In this document: piece by piece, positions 30,347 through 39,508 of the stretch
Position numbering within the stretch: the stretch's first letter is position 1
How the letters are laid out: the number at the start of each line of letters is the position of its first letter
Source of the DNA: Sphingomonas dokdonensis
GTDB taxonomy: Bacteria; Pseudomonadota; Alphaproteobacteria; Sphingomonadales; Sphingomonadaceae
Direction of reading: 5' to 3'
NCBI RefSeq assembly: GCF_002197685.1
Contig: NZ_NBBI01000001.1
Span: 971,730 to 1,035,729 of the forward strand
DNA: 64,000 bases
The notes under the pieces: model-generated
What the model was told of the DNA's origin: nothing
The model's database searches: none
Seen by the model: only the letters and a program-made list of their open reading frames with translations
Translations under genes and position numbers: made by a program

Positions 30347-31091
30347 CGATCAGCAAGGCTTCTGCCCGCGCGATCGCTGCCGGCGTGCCGACATCGACCC
30401 ACAAGCCCTGATGGACGACGCCGAAGGCCCGCCCCGCCGCGATCGCGCGCTCCCAGAAAAGCATGGTCGAAAACGGCCCGTCAGGCGCATCTTCGAGGAT
30501 CGCGGGGTTCAGGATCTGCACGCCGATGAACACGAAAGGCGCCAAGCGGCCGGCGCGACGCCGGCTGGTGATGCGGCCGTCGCTGGCGATGTGGAAATCG
30601 CCCTGGCCCCGATGGCAATGCGCCCGGGCCAACGGCACAAGCAGCAACAGCACGTCCATCTCCGCCGGGTTCCAGCGCGCCGCCAGCAGCGACAAAGCGT
30701 CGATCGGGCCATCGAGCCAGAAATTGTCGCTGTTCACCACGAGGATCGGCTCGGTGCCGAGCAGCGGTTTGGCCTTCATCAGCCCGCCGCCGGTTTCCAG
30801 CAGCTGCGCCCGCTCGTCCGACACGACGATATCGAGTCCCTTGACGCTTTCCAGATGCCCCCTGAGCGTGTCGGCAAGATAATGGACGTTGACGACGGCA
30901 CGCCGCACGCCCGCGTCGCGCAGGTGATCGAGCGTGTGATCGAGCAATGTCTTGCCCGCGACCTTGATCAACGGCTTCGGGCGGGTCGCCGTCAGCGGGC
31001 GCATACGCTTGCCCAGCCCCGCAGCCATCACCATCGCGGTCTGCGGCACGGCGGCGGGCAGCCCGGGGCGGATAACGCGCGGCTTGCTCAT
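30339..31091 (-). CDS. murU: N-acetylmuramate 1-phosphate uridylyltransferase
   Basis: Makes UDP-MurNAc from MurNAc-1-phosphate and UTP in peptidoglycan recycling. Nucleotidyltransferase fold with AAGLGKRMRPLTATRPKPL at the N-terminus, VNSDNFW (metal Asp) and the C-terminal GLWVDVGTP. The ATG at 31091 (overlapping the amgK stop as ATGA) gives 250 residues; a longer frame to 31151 is antisense noise. Its partner kinase amgK is immediately upstream, which supports this over other nucleotidyltransferases. Confidence 0.92.
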   Translation of the reverse strand: MSKPRVIRPGLPAAVPQTAMVMAAGLGKRMRPLTATRPKPLIKVAGKTLLDHTLDHLRDAGVRRAVVNVHYLADTLRGHLESVKGLDIVVSDERAQLLETGGGLMKAKPLLGTEPILVVNSDNFWLDGPIDALSLLAARWNPAEMDVLLLLVPLARAHCHRGQGDFHIASDGRITSRRRAGRLAPFVFIGVQILNPAILEDAPDGPFSTMLFWERAIAAGRAFGVVHQGLWVDVGTPAAIARAEALLIDG

Positions 31092-32071
31092 CGCGCGCTC
31101 AGGGCCAGAGGATCGCCGCGCATCGCCGCGGGGATGTTGGCATCGAACCACGCCGCCACGGGCGCCAGCTCCGGCCGGGCGAGATCGCGCTCCAGATAGG
31201 TCCAGACGCGCGGGCAGAGCTGCGGGTAGCGATCCTTGCCGTCACGCTGCCACAGCCGAGTGAAGATGCCGATGATCTTCGCGTTCCGCTGCGCACCGAG
31301 CACATGATAGGCGCGCATGAACGCTTCGCCTTCGCCGGTCGCCGCGCAATAGCGCGCCAGCATCTGTTGCTCGAGCGCGGGTTCGACATCGCGGCGTGCA
31401 TCCTGAAGCAGCGACACGAGATCGTAGGCGGCGTGGCCGGCAAGCGCATCCTGGAAGTCGAGCAGGCCAAGCGTGCGCGCGGCGCCGACCAGCATCAGGT
31501 TTTCGACGTGATAGTCACGCAGCACGGTGACCGCGCGATCATATTGGGCATGCTGAAGCACTGCGTCCCAGGCGGCGACATAGCCGGCTGTGTCGACCTC
31601 CAGCCCCACCGCCGGGCAATACCATTCGACCAGAAGCCCGGCTTCGCGCTGAAGCTCGGCGCGATCATAGGGCCGCCAGTCGCCGGCCGGGTGCGTGCGC
31701 AACAGAACCAGCAGGTCGACGGCGTTTTCGTACAGCACAACGGCGCCGTCCGGCTCGGCATCGATCGCCTCGCGCATGCGATCGTTGCCGAAATCCTCCA
31801 GCAGCACGAGACCGCGCACCTCGTCGATCGCGTGAATGCGCGGCGCGCCGAAGCCCCGCTCCGTCAGCCAGTTCGCCACGGCGATGAACGGGCGCGGGTC
31901 CTCGTGCGGCGGCGGCGCATCCATCAACACGGCGCTGCGGGCGCCGTCGACGATGCGGAAATAGCGGCGGAACGACGCATCCCCGGCCAGCGGCAGGATC
32001 GTCGCTCCGGCCCAACCGTGCGCTGCAAGAAACAGGGGCGCATCGGCGGGCGGCGTCATATCTAGGACCAT
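31088..32071 (-). CDS. amgK: Anomeric MurNAc/GlcNAc kinase
   Basis: Aminoglycoside-phosphotransferase-fold kinase that phosphorylates C1 of recovered MurNAc, feeding MurU. The catalytic loop is LRDYHVENLML (H-D swapped relative to the classical HxDxxxxN form), followed by LLDFQDALAGHAAYDL. Start choices are ATGs at 32083, 32071 and 32059; 32071 has GGGAG at a good distance and gives 327 residues. It overlaps tsaE by 10 nt. With MurU it bypasses MurA, the fosfomycin target. Confidence 0.92.
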   Translation of the reverse strand: MVLDMTPPADAPLFLAAHGWAGATILPLAGDASFRRYFRIVDGARSAVLMDAPPPHEDPRPFIAVANWLTERGFGAPRIHAIDEVRGLVLLEDFGNDRMREAIDAEPDGAVVLYENAVDLLVLLRTHPAGDWRPYDRAELQREAGLLVEWYCPAVGLEVDTAGYVAAWDAVLQHAQYDRAVTVLRDYHVENLMLVGAARTLGLLDFQDALAGHAAYDLVSLLQDARRDVEPALEQQMLARYCAATGEGEAFMRAYHVLGAQRNAKIIGIFTRLWQRDGKDRYPQLCPRVWTYLERDLARPELAPVAAWFDANIPAAMRGDPLALSAR

Positions 32072-32514
32072 CGGCGCTCCCATGCCGCCGGCGCATCCCA
32101 AGTCAAGCGCCGCGCGCCATCCGGTTCGATCGCGAGCGTAAGTCGCAGCGCATCGGGCCACGCATCGGGCCCGGCGCGGTCGGGCCATTCCACCAGCAGG
32201 GCGGCATCGAACAACGCTTCGTCAAGGCCGAGCTCAAGCATCTCGTCAGGGCCATCGAGCCGATACAGATCGACGTGCAGCACGGGGAAGCGCACCTCGG
32301 GCGGGTCATAGGGCTGAACGATCGCGAAGCTGGGGCTCGGCGCTTCACCCGCCAGGCCGAGCCCGGCGAGGAGCCCACGGGCGATGCTCGTCTTCCCCGC
32401 GCCCAGCGGCCCCGACAGGGTAATCACGTCGCCGGGGCGGATCACCTCGGCCAGTCGCGCACCCACTGCGAGCGTGGCCGCGGGATCGGCAAGATGCACG
32501 TCGCCTCGCGTCAT
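32062..32514 (-). CDS. tsaE: tRNA t6A modification ATPase TsaE
   Basis: ATPase needed with TsaB/TsaD for t6A37 in ANN-decoding tRNAs. Walker A GPLGAGKTSIARGLL, then VLHVDLYRL, typical of the family; 150 residues. Its ATG overlaps the divL stop by 4 nt and its end overlaps amgK, so the divL-tsaE-amgK-murU block is tightly coupled. Confidence 0.95.
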   Translation of the reverse strand: MTRGDVHLADPAATLAVGARLAEVIRPGDVITLSGPLGAGKTSIARGLLAGLGLAGEAPSPSFAIVQPYDPPEVRFPVLHVDLYRLDGPDEMLELGLDEALFDAALLVEWPDRAGPDAWPDALRLTLAIEPDGARRLTWDAPAAWERRWS

Positions 32515-34844
32515 CGCGGCAGTTCAGCCTTCACCAGGGTGCCCATGCCAACCTCGCTTACCAGCGAGATGCTGCCGCCATGCGCCTCGACGAACTGCTT
32601 CGCGAGCGGGAGGCCGAGATCAAGCGCACGGACGCCGCGGGTGGTGGTCGGCTGGGCGAAGCGATCGAAGGCGTGCCGCGCGGCCTGCTCATCGATCCCC
32701 TCGCCATCGTCCGACACGATGATCCGCGCGTGTTCGTCATCACCATCGACATGGAGCAGCACGCGGCCACCCGGTGCCGCGGCGTTGATGGCGTGCCGCA
32801 GCAGATGCTCCACCGCCTCGCGGATGCGGCGCGGATCGGCACTCAGCTGCCCGGCGCTGGCATCGATGGTGACGGCGAAGTCGATCCCGCGATCGGCAGC
32901 AGCTCCTTCCATCCCCGCGGCTGCGGTGCGCGCCACATCAGCCAGCTCCATCACCTCGCGTCGGAGCGGCATGTCCCGCTCGCCCTGCGTCAGATCGAGC
33001 ACCTCGTCGATCAGCATGCCAAGCCGGCTGACCGAATCGAGAATGGCGGTGACATATTGCTCGGCCTGGTCGGGCAATGCGCCCGCGTAGCCGGCCTGGA
33101 GCATCTCCGCGAAGCCGCTGATCGAGGTGAGCGGCGTGCGCAGTTCGTAGCTCATGTTGGCGACAAAGGCGGTCTTCACCTGATTCGCGGCCTCGAGCGC
33201 CGCCGCGCGATCGCGCAGCGCCTGCTCGGCGCGGCGGCTGTCGCTGATGTCGAGCATGGTGAACAGCGCATTGCCATCGGGCAAGGGAACGGCGGCAAAG
33301 GCGAAATGACGGCCATCGGCCAGCGCCACGCGGCCGTTGCGTTGCTGGCGATCCGCCGTGGCCGACCGAACCAGCTCGCTGACAAGGGTAGCGCGGTTGG
33401 GCGTCCGCAGCTTGGGCGCGATCTTATCGGCGACCGCATCGACCCGCGGATGGCTGTTGAGAAAGTCTTCTTCGAAATCCCACAAGGCGCGGAAGCGATG
33501 GTTCCATAGCTGCAGCCTGCCATCGGCGGCAAACACGCCCAGCGCCTCGAACAGATTGTCAAAGGTGGCTGTGCGTACGCGGAGCAGCGTGTCGCGGGCA
33601 GAGGCGAGCTGCACCTCTTCCGTGCGATCCTCGAAGATCAGCAGGAGCCCGCCGTCTGGCAGCAATTGCGCGAGCACGCGGATGTGGACGCCGCCGGGCA
33701 GGTGCCACGTTTCCTCCGTGGCGGCATCGGTACGGGTGAACCAGTCGCGCCGCTCCGCCTTCCAGCCGGGAAAGTCGCGGACCTCGGGTAGCCGGTTCGC
33801 CTCGCGCATGCGCTCCAGCACCCGGTCGAACTCGGGGCGATCCGCCAGCCATTCGCCGCGCATCGCGAACATGCGCCGGAACGGCTGGTTGCAGAACAGG
33901 AGCGCGCGGTCGCTGCCGAACTGCGCCACGCCGGCGGACAGACGATCGAGCATCGCGCGCTGGGCATTGGCGAAGCGTTGTTCGCGCGCGCGGGCTTCCT
34001 CCAACTCCTCGACGTCGATCGCAAAGCCTGCGACGCCGCCGCCCGGCAGCGGCACGTCGTAGAGCTGCATCGACCGGCGGGCGCCGCCGATCGTGGCGGG
34101 CAGCACGCGCACTTCGGGCCGCCCCGTCTCCCGCGCTGCGGTGGCGCCGGCGAGCGGGCCGCCCTGCCCCGAGCCTTCGATCAACTCCACACCGCGTGCC
34201 ACCACGTCGGCGGCATCGGCGCCCTCCACTGCCTGGACATAGGCGGTGTTCACCATCGACACGCGAAGATCGGGGCCGCGATACCACATCGGCAGCGGGG
34301 CTGCCTCGATCAGTCCGGTGAGTGCGTTGAACGCCTCGCGCACCTGCGTCTGCTCAACGGCGAGACGCTCCGCCTCGGCCTGCGCCTCGCTGGCATCATG
34401 CACCCAGATCACGACATCGGCGCTGCCGGCCACCGCCGGCGCACGCGCGCCGCGCAAGGTGAGCGTGCGTGCCGCGCCGCGCGGGCGGACCTGGCGCACG
34501 AAGGGCTTGCCCGAGCGCTGAACGGCGATCACGTCGGCCAGCAGATGCTCAGCATCACGCGGATCCAGGCCGCCGCCTGCCGCGCTGAGACCGTCGAAGG
34601 CCGTTGGCGGCTGCACCAGGCCGAAAAGATCCGCGACGCGCGGCGGCATCTCCATGCGATGATCGGGACGCACCAGCATCGGCTGCATCGGCGCGCCCGC
34701 CAGCAGCCCTTCCGCCAGGACCAACCGGTCCGTCTGCGCCGACGCGGCCGACAGCGCCGCCAGCCCGCGGCTGAGCACCAGAACGGCAGCCGCGATCAGC
34801 AACAACAGGACAACGCCCGCGGCGATGAGCATGAGCGTGGTCAA
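32511..34844 (-). CDS. divL: DivL-type atypical (Tyr-box) sensor kinase
   Basis: Cell-cycle signalling protein of the CckA-CtrA pathway. 777 residues (Caulobacter DivL is 769): an N-terminal membrane helix (about 4-26), several PAS-like domains (about 150-530), then a histidine-kinase-like module. The dimerisation box reads NMSYELRTPLTS: the phospho-acceptor His is Tyr566, the hallmark of DivL. The N-box is degraded (HLLRHAINA, His in place of the Mg-binding Asn), the G1 box is kept (DDGEGID), and the G2 region ALDLGLPLAK lacks the usual GxGLGL. Head of the divL-tsaE-amgK-murU-addBA run. Confidence 0.88.
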   Translation of the reverse strand: MTTLMLIAAGVVLLLLIAAAVLVLSRGLAALSAASAQTDRLVLAEGLLAGAPMQPMLVRPDHRMEMPPRVADLFGLVQPPTAFDGLSAAGGGLDPRDAEHLLADVIAVQRSGKPFVRQVRPRGAARTLTLRGARAPAVAGSADVVIWVHDASEAQAEAERLAVEQTQVREAFNALTGLIEAAPLPMWYRGPDLRVSMVNTAYVQAVEGADAADVVARGVELIEGSGQGGPLAGATAARETGRPEVRVLPATIGGARRSMQLYDVPLPGGGVAGFAIDVEELEEARAREQRFANAQRAMLDRLSAGVAQFGSDRALLFCNQPFRRMFAMRGEWLADRPEFDRVLERMREANRLPEVRDFPGWKAERRDWFTRTDAATEETWHLPGGVHIRVLAQLLPDGGLLLIFEDRTEEVQLASARDTLLRVRTATFDNLFEALGVFAADGRLQLWNHRFRALWDFEEDFLNSHPRVDAVADKIAPKLRTPNRATLVSELVRSATADRQQRNGRVALADGRHFAFAAVPLPDGNALFTMLDISDSRRAEQALRDRAAALEAANQVKTAFVANMSYELRTPLTSISGFAEMLQAGYAGALPDQAEQYVTAILDSVSRLGMLIDEVLDLTQGERDMPLRREVMELADVARTAAAGMEGAAADRGIDFAVTIDASAGQLSADPRRIREAVEHLLRHAINAAAPGGRVLLHVDGDDEHARIIVSDDGEGIDEQAARHAFDRFAQPTTTRGVRALDLGLPLAKQFVEAHGGSISLVSEVGMGTLVKAELPR

Positions 34845-34907
34845 GAACGGGGCGAGTCCAGCATGACGGCGCCCACTTCTACGCCCCTGGGGGGCGACAT
34901 GAACAGC

Positions 34908-35876
34908 CTACATCTCCCCGCGGGCCCGGCGAATGGCATACCATTTCGCCACATTCGCATTGTGCTGTTCCAGCGTGTCGGCAAACACGTGCCCGCCGGT
35001 GCCGTCCGCGACGAAATAGAGCGCCGAGGTTTGGGCAGGGTTCAACACCGCGTCGATCGACGCGCGCCCCGGATTGGCGATCGGGCCGACCGGCAGGCCG
35101 GGACTGGCGTAGGTATTATAGCCGTTCTTGTCCTGCAGCTCGGATCGCTTGATGCGTCGACCCAGCGGCTTTCCCTTGGTGATTGGGTAGATAACGGTCG
35201 GGTCCGCCTGGAGCGGCATGCCCAGCTTCAGCCGGTTGGCATACACCGCCGCGACCGTGCGCCGCTCGGATGGCTTACCTGTCTCCTTCTCTACGATTGA
35301 CGCAAGGACGATTGCTTCCATCGGCGACTTGACGACGCTCAGCTTGGTACGCTTCTTCCACGCGGCGGCGAGATAATCGGTCATCGCCTTCTGCATGCGA
35401 CCGACCACCGCCGCCCGCGTGTCGTTCAGCTGATAGGCATAGCTGTCGGGCAAAATGGATCCTTCGCGCGGCACGGGCACGTTGCCCGTCAGCCCCTCGG
35501 CGCGCATCAGCGCCTCGTGCACCAGGATCGAGGGATAGCCTTCGGGTACCGGCACCAGCCGCTGGCGCACCTTGCCTTCTTCCAGCAGCGTCAGGATGTC
35601 GGATGCGCTGGCGCGTGCGGGGATCGCATATTCGCCCGCCTTGATCGGGGCGCCGCTGCCGAAGAACCGCGCATAGCCGCGGAAGCGTCGTGCGGAACGG
35701 ATCGCGCCCTGCTTTTCGAGTTCGCTCGCGGCGCGCGACAGGCTCGCGCCCTCCGGCACGACGATGGCGAGCGGCTTGGCCGCGGGGCCCTCGCCCGACC
35801 AGTCGCGCCCCACCCAGTATAGCGCCGCGATCAGCGCGAGGCCGATGAGGAGTCCGAAACAGCCGACCTTACGCAT
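34908..35876 (-). CDS. mltG: Endolytic murein transglycosylase MltG
   Basis: Inner-membrane lytic transglycosylase that cuts nascent glycan strands. 322 residues: an N-terminal membrane helix (about 5-22), a LysM-like region, and the catalytic YceG domain with the essential Glu (E196) in LASIVEKETG and the loop PLQADPTVIYP. It follows fabF by 86 nt, the common fab-mltG arrangement. Confidence 0.96.
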   Translation of the reverse strand: MRKVGCFGLLIGLALIAALYWVGRDWSGEGPAAKPLAIVVPEGASLSRAASELEKQGAIRSARRFRGYARFFGSGAPIKAGEYAIPARASASDILTLLEEGKVRQRLVPVPEGYPSILVHEALMRAEGLTGNVPVPREGSILPDSYAYQLNDTRAAVVGRMQKAMTDYLAAAWKKRTKLSVVKSPMEAIVLASIVEKETGKPSERRTVAAVYANRLKLGMPLQADPTVIYPITKGKPLGRRIKRSELQDKNGYNTYASPGLPVGPIANPGRASIDAVLNPAQTSALYFVADGTGGHVFADTLEQHNANVAKWYAIRRARGEM

Positions 35877-35962
35877 GTGCCTTCATTTCCTCGGCGACGG
35901 CCGAGGCCAGTCGCGGCCAGCCCGATCGTGCGCCCCGACCATCGCCGGGACGCACAAGGAGG

Positions 35963-37222
35963 TTAGATCGCCTTCATCACCAGCGACGCGTTGGTGCCGC
36001 CGAAGCCGAAGCTGTTGTTCAGCACCGCGCGCACCTGGCGCTTCTTGGCGGTGTGCGGCACCAGGTCGACGCCCGCACAATTGTCGCTCGGATTGTCGAG
36101 GTTCAGCGTCGGCGGGACGATCTGGTCGCGCATCGCGAGAATGCAGAAGATGCTCTCCACGGCACCCGCGCCGCCCAGCAGGTGGCCGATCGCGGATTTG
36201 GTGGACGACATCGACAGGTCGCCGATCGCATCGCCGAACAGCCGGCGTACGGCGCCCAGCTCCAGCTCGTCGCCAAGCGGCGTGGAGGTGCCGTGGGCGT
36301 TGATGTAGTCGATGTCGGACAGCGACAGGCCGCTCTTGCGCATCGCCATTTCCATCGAGCGGAACGCGCCCGAGCCTTCCGGATGCGGCGCGGTGACGTG
36401 ATAGGCGTCGCCCGACAGGCCATAGCCGATCACCTCGGCATAGATCTTCGCGCCGCGCGCCTTGGCCCGCTCATATTCTTCCAGCACGACCACGCCGGCG
36501 CCCTCGCCCATGACGAAGCCGTCGCGATCCTTGTCATATGGACGGCTCGCCTTTTCGGGCTGGTCGTTGAAGTTGGTCGATAGCGCGCGCGCCTGGGCGA
36601 AACCGGCGATGCCGAGCGGACAGATCGCGCCCTCCGCGCCGCCCGCCAGCATAACGTCGGCATCATCCATCGCGATCATGCGCGCGGCGTCGCCGATCGA
36701 GTGTGCGCCGGTCGAGCAGGCAGTCACGACCGCATGGTTCGGACCCATCAGGCCGTATTTGATGCTGACCTGACCCGAGATCAGGTTGATGAGGCGCCCG
36801 TGCACGAAGTGCGGGCTGACGCGGCTCGGCCCCTTCAGCTCGCAGACGAGGGACTCGCTGGCGATGCCCGGCAGGCCGCCGATCCCGGCGCCGATCGAGC
36901 AGCCGGCGCGGAACCGCTCGGCTTCGCTCATTTCGGTCAGCCCGGCGTCTTCAAGTGCCTGGCCGGCGGCGTCGATACCGAACACAATGAACGGATCGAC
37001 CTGGCGCTGGATCTTGTGATCGACACGCTTGCCCGGATCGAAACCATATTCGTGACCGGCCGGCTTCACCTCGCAGGCGATGCGGCACTTCTGGTTGGAA
37101 GCATCGAAATGCGTGATCGGACCGGCGCCCGACTTGCCGGCGATGAGATTGGCCCATGCTGTTTCGACATCTGCGCCCAGGGGCGTGACGAGGCCAAGAC
37201 CGGTGACAACAACGCGGCGCAT
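35963..37222 (-). CDS. fabF: 3-oxoacyl-ACP synthase II
   Basis: Condensing enzyme of fatty-acid elongation, 419 residues. The Cys-His-His triad is intact: C169 in VTACSTGAHS, H310 in NAHGTSTPLGD and H347 in KSAIGHLLGGAGA, with K342. Preceded by TGGAG near the ATG. Between acpP and fabF lie a strong hairpin and two 13-nt direct repeats, so fabF expression may be uncoupled from acpP. Confidence 0.98.
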   Translation of the reverse strand: MRRVVVTGLGLVTPLGADVETAWANLIAGKSGAGPITHFDASNQKCRIACEVKPAGHEYGFDPGKRVDHKIQRQVDPFIVFGIDAAGQALEDAGLTEMSEAERFRAGCSIGAGIGGLPGIASESLVCELKGPSRVSPHFVHGRLINLISGQVSIKYGLMGPNHAVVTACSTGAHSIGDAARMIAMDDADVMLAGGAEGAICPLGIAGFAQARALSTNFNDQPEKASRPYDKDRDGFVMGEGAGVVVLEEYERAKARGAKIYAEVIGYGLSGDAYHVTAPHPEGSGAFRSMEMAMRKSGLSLSDIDYINAHGTSTPLGDELELGAVRRLFGDAIGDLSMSSTKSAIGHLLGGAGAVESIFCILAMRDQIVPPTLNLDNPSDNCAGVDLVPHTAKKRQVRAVLNNSFGFGGTNASLVMKAI

Positions 37223-37239
37223 CGCGCTACTCCATGAAA

Positions 37240-37270
37240 TTCATAACGAAACAGGCGTTCATAACGAAAC
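37240..37270 (-). repeat. 13-nt direct repeat in the fabF leader
   Basis: TTCATAACGAAAC occurs exactly twice (37240-37252 and 37258-37270) with 5 nt between, just upstream of the fabF ribosome-binding site and right after the hairpin at 37271-37303. On the minus strand the second copy starts a mini-ORF of 11 codons (MNACFVMNFME) ending 5 nt before the fabF ATG. It could be a regulator site, a leader peptide or a slippage duplication. Confidence 0.5.
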
Positions 37271-37303
37271 GGCCCCCCGCCCACTAGCCGGGGACGGGGA
37301 GCC
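37271..37303 (-). terminator. Hairpin between acpP and fabF
   Basis: On the minus strand GGCTCCCCGTCC pairs with GGGCGGGGGGCC (12 bp including two G-U pairs, 9-nt loop), followed by GTTTCGTT. It resembles an intrinsic terminator or attenuator with a broken T-run and would allow much higher acpP than fabF expression. Confidence 0.55.
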
Positions 37304-37364
37304 GCTCGAAACCGTATCGGGTGCATCGTGCGGCGCGACGCCGCCCTGCGCCCCGGTCAGGCGA

Positions 37365-37601
37365 TCAGCCCTTGTGCTCGTCGATGTAGGTGATCGCATC
37401 GCGCACGGTGGTGATCTTCTCGGCGGCGTCGTCCGGAATCTCCACCCCGAACTCTTCCTCGAACGCCATCACCAGCTCGACAATGTCGAGGCTGTCCGCG
37501 CCGAGATCGTCGATGAAGCTCGCATCCTCGGTCACCTTGTCGGCTTCGACGCCGAGATGCTCGACGACGATCTTCTTCACGCGGTCGGCGGTCTCGCTCA
37601 T
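37365..37601 (-). CDS. acpP: Acyl carrier protein
   Basis: Carries acyl chains on 4'-phosphopantetheine attached to Ser37 in [13 protein letters not shown]. 78 residues, very acidic, normal length. The ATG at 37601 was chosen over 37607 because AAGGGA is correctly spaced and the product begins MSETADRVK like its relatives. It lies between fabG and fabF. Confidence 0.97.
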   Translation of the reverse strand: MSETADRVKKIVVEHLGVEADKVTEDASFIDDLGADSLDIVELVMAFEEEFGVEIPDDAAEKITTVRDAITYIDEHKG

Positions 37602-37683
37602 AGTCATTCCCTTTTGTTCATTCAGAGGGGTGGTTAAATCCTGAACGCAGGTAGAACGGGGTTCGCTGCGTTACAAGTCTGCT

Positions 37684-38424
37684 TTAGACCATTGCCATGC
37701 CGCCGTTTACGTGCAGCGTCTGGCCGGTGACATAGCCCGCCTCACGCGACGCAAGATAAACGACCGCGGCACCGATGTCTTCCCCCGTGCCGAGGTCGCC
37801 GGCGGGGATCTTGGTAAGCAGCGCGGTTTTCTGCGCGTCGGGCAGCACGTCGGTCATCGCCGAGCGGATGAAACCGGGCGCCACGCAGTTCACCGTGATG
37901 TTGCGGCTGGCCAGTTCCTGCGCCAGCGCCTTGGACATGCCGACGAGGCCAGCCTTGGATGCGGCGTAATTGGCCTGCCCCGGATTACCGGTCTGCCCGA
38001 CGACCGAGGTGATGGAGATGACGCGGCCGAACCGCTGCTTCATCATCGGCTTGGCGGCGGCGCGGATCAGCCGGAAAGCCGCCTCCAGATTGACGCGGAT
38101 CACCTGATCCCATTCTTCGTCCTTCATCCGCATGGCAAGGTTGTCACGCGTGACGCCGGCATTGTTGACGAGGATGTCGAGCCGCCCGCCCAGCGCCTCG
38201 GCCGCGGCGGGCACCAGCCCGTCCACCGCCGCCGCATCCGACAGGTTCGCCGGCACCGCGACATGGTCCCCGCCAAGCTGGTCGCGAAACGCGTTGAGCT
38301 TGTCGGCATTGGACCCCGACACCGCCAGCCGCGCCCCCTGCGCCGCCAGCGCCTGCGCGATCGCCGACCCGATCCCGCCCGAAGCCCCGGTGACCAGTGC
38401 AGTCATGCCTGAAAGGTCGAACAT
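37684..38424 (-). CDS. fabG: 3-oxoacyl-ACP reductase
   Basis: NADPH-dependent short-chain dehydrogenase of fatty-acid elongation, 246 residues. Cofactor loop TGASGGIG (12-19), NNAG, and the catalytic S140-Y153-K157 triad (ANYAASKAG) are all present. Located between fabD and acpP as in most proteobacterial fab clusters. Confidence 0.97.
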   Translation of the reverse strand: MFDLSGMTALVTGASGGIGSAIAQALAAQGARLAVSGSNADKLNAFRDQLGGDHVAVPANLSDAAAVDGLVPAAAEALGGRLDILVNNAGVTRDNLAMRMKDEEWDQVIRVNLEAAFRLIRAAAKPMMKQRFGRVISITSVVGQTGNPGQANYAASKAGLVGMSKALAQELASRNITVNCVAPGFIRSAMTDVLPDAQKTALLTKIPAGDLGTGEDIGAAVVYLASREAGYVTGQTLHVNGGMAMV

Positions 38425-38519
38425 GCAAATTACTCCTCAGATATCCGGTTCGCAGCGGTAGCGGCCATCGCCCGTGATCGCGGCAAGACGCAGCAACCGC
38501 ATTCGCAGTGTCGCTCCAC

Positions 38520-39455
38520 TTACAGCGTCTTCAGCAAACCCTCGATGTCGTCCATCGAAACGACGCTTACCGCATTGGCGTCGGGCGCGATGCGCTTGAC
38601 CATCGGAGTCAGCACCTTGCCGCCGAATTCCACGAACTCGGTTACGCCCGCTTCCACCATCGCCAGGACCGATTCGCGCCAGCGCACCATGCCGGTCACC
38701 TGCTCCACCAGAAGGCGGCGGATCGTATCGGGGTCGCTCGCCGGCGCCGCGATGACGTTGGCATAAACCGGCACCAGCGGCGCAGAGACACGCGCCTCGG
38801 CCAGCGCTTTTTCCATCGCATCAGAAGCGGGCTGCATCAGCGGGCAGTGAAACGGCGCCGAGACGGGCAGTGCCACCGCACGCTTGGCGCCATGCTCCTT
38901 GGCTAGCCCGATCGCGCGGTCGATCGCGGCCTTCGCGCCGGAGATCACCACCTGCGAGGGATCGTTGTCGTTGGCGACGGTGCACACCTCGCCCTCGGCC
39001 GCCGCGGCGGCGATCGCCTGCGCCTTGTCGAGATCGGCCCCGAGCAGCGCGGCCATGCCACCTTCGCCCACCGGCACCGCCGCCTGCATCGCCTGCCCGC
39101 GCAGCTTCAGCAGCCGCGCGGTCGTCGCAAGGTCGAACGCGCCGGCCGCGCACAAGGCGCTATATTCGCCCAGGCTGTGCCCGGCGACGAAATCCGCCTT
39201 GTCGGCCAGCCGCACGCCGCCTTCCTGTTCCAGCACGCGCAGCGTCGCGATAGCGTTGGCCATGATCGCCGCCTGCGCATTCTCGGTCAGCGTCAGTTCG
39301 TCCGCCGGCCCTTCGGTCATCAGACGGAACAGATTCTGGCCGAGCGCCTCGTCCACCTCACCGAACACCTCGCGGGCGTGAGGGCTGGCGGCGGCGAGTG
39401 CCTGGCCCATGCCGACGGCCTGGCTGCCCTGTCCGGGGAAGATGAACGCACGCAT
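38520..39455 (-). CDS. fabD: Malonyl-CoA:ACP transacylase
   Basis: Loads malonyl groups onto ACP. 311 residues starting MRAFIFPGQGSQ; nucleophile Ser94 in GHSLGEYSA; the catalytic His is in APFHCPL. The ATG at 39455 is preceded by CAGGAGG. A much longer open frame (to 40193) exists upstream, but this part is antisense-frame noise inside the next gene. First gene of fabD-fabG-acpP-fabF. Confidence 0.97.
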   Translation of the reverse strand: MRAFIFPGQGSQAVGMGQALAAASPHAREVFGEVDEALGQNLFRLMTEGPADELTLTENAQAAIMANAIATLRVLEQEGGVRLADKADFVAGHSLGEYSALCAAGAFDLATTARLLKLRGQAMQAAVPVGEGGMAALLGADLDKAQAIAAAAAEGEVCTVANDNDPSQVVISGAKAAIDRAIGLAKEHGAKRAVALPVSAPFHCPLMQPASDAMEKALAEARVSAPLVPVYANVIAAPASDPDTIRRLLVEQVTGMVRWRESVLAMVEAGVTEFVEFGGKVLTPMVKRIAPDANAVSVVSMDDIEGLLKTL

Positions 39456-39508
39456 CGGAGCCTCCTGAAATCGAAGAGGCGGCCGGTAAGCGCCCGGAGG
39501 CGCCTTGG

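Noticed and set aside
32511..34844. Reading the 777-residue kinase as an ordinary histidine kinase
   Set aside because: The acceptor His is Tyr566 and N- and G2-boxes are altered; gene context and length match DivL.
37643..37657. GAAC-N7-GAAC match upstream of acpP
   Set aside because: A single copy of this 8-base pattern is expected by chance about twice in 64 kb counting both orientations, and SOS control of acpP makes no sense; only the tandem pair at 10235 was accepted.
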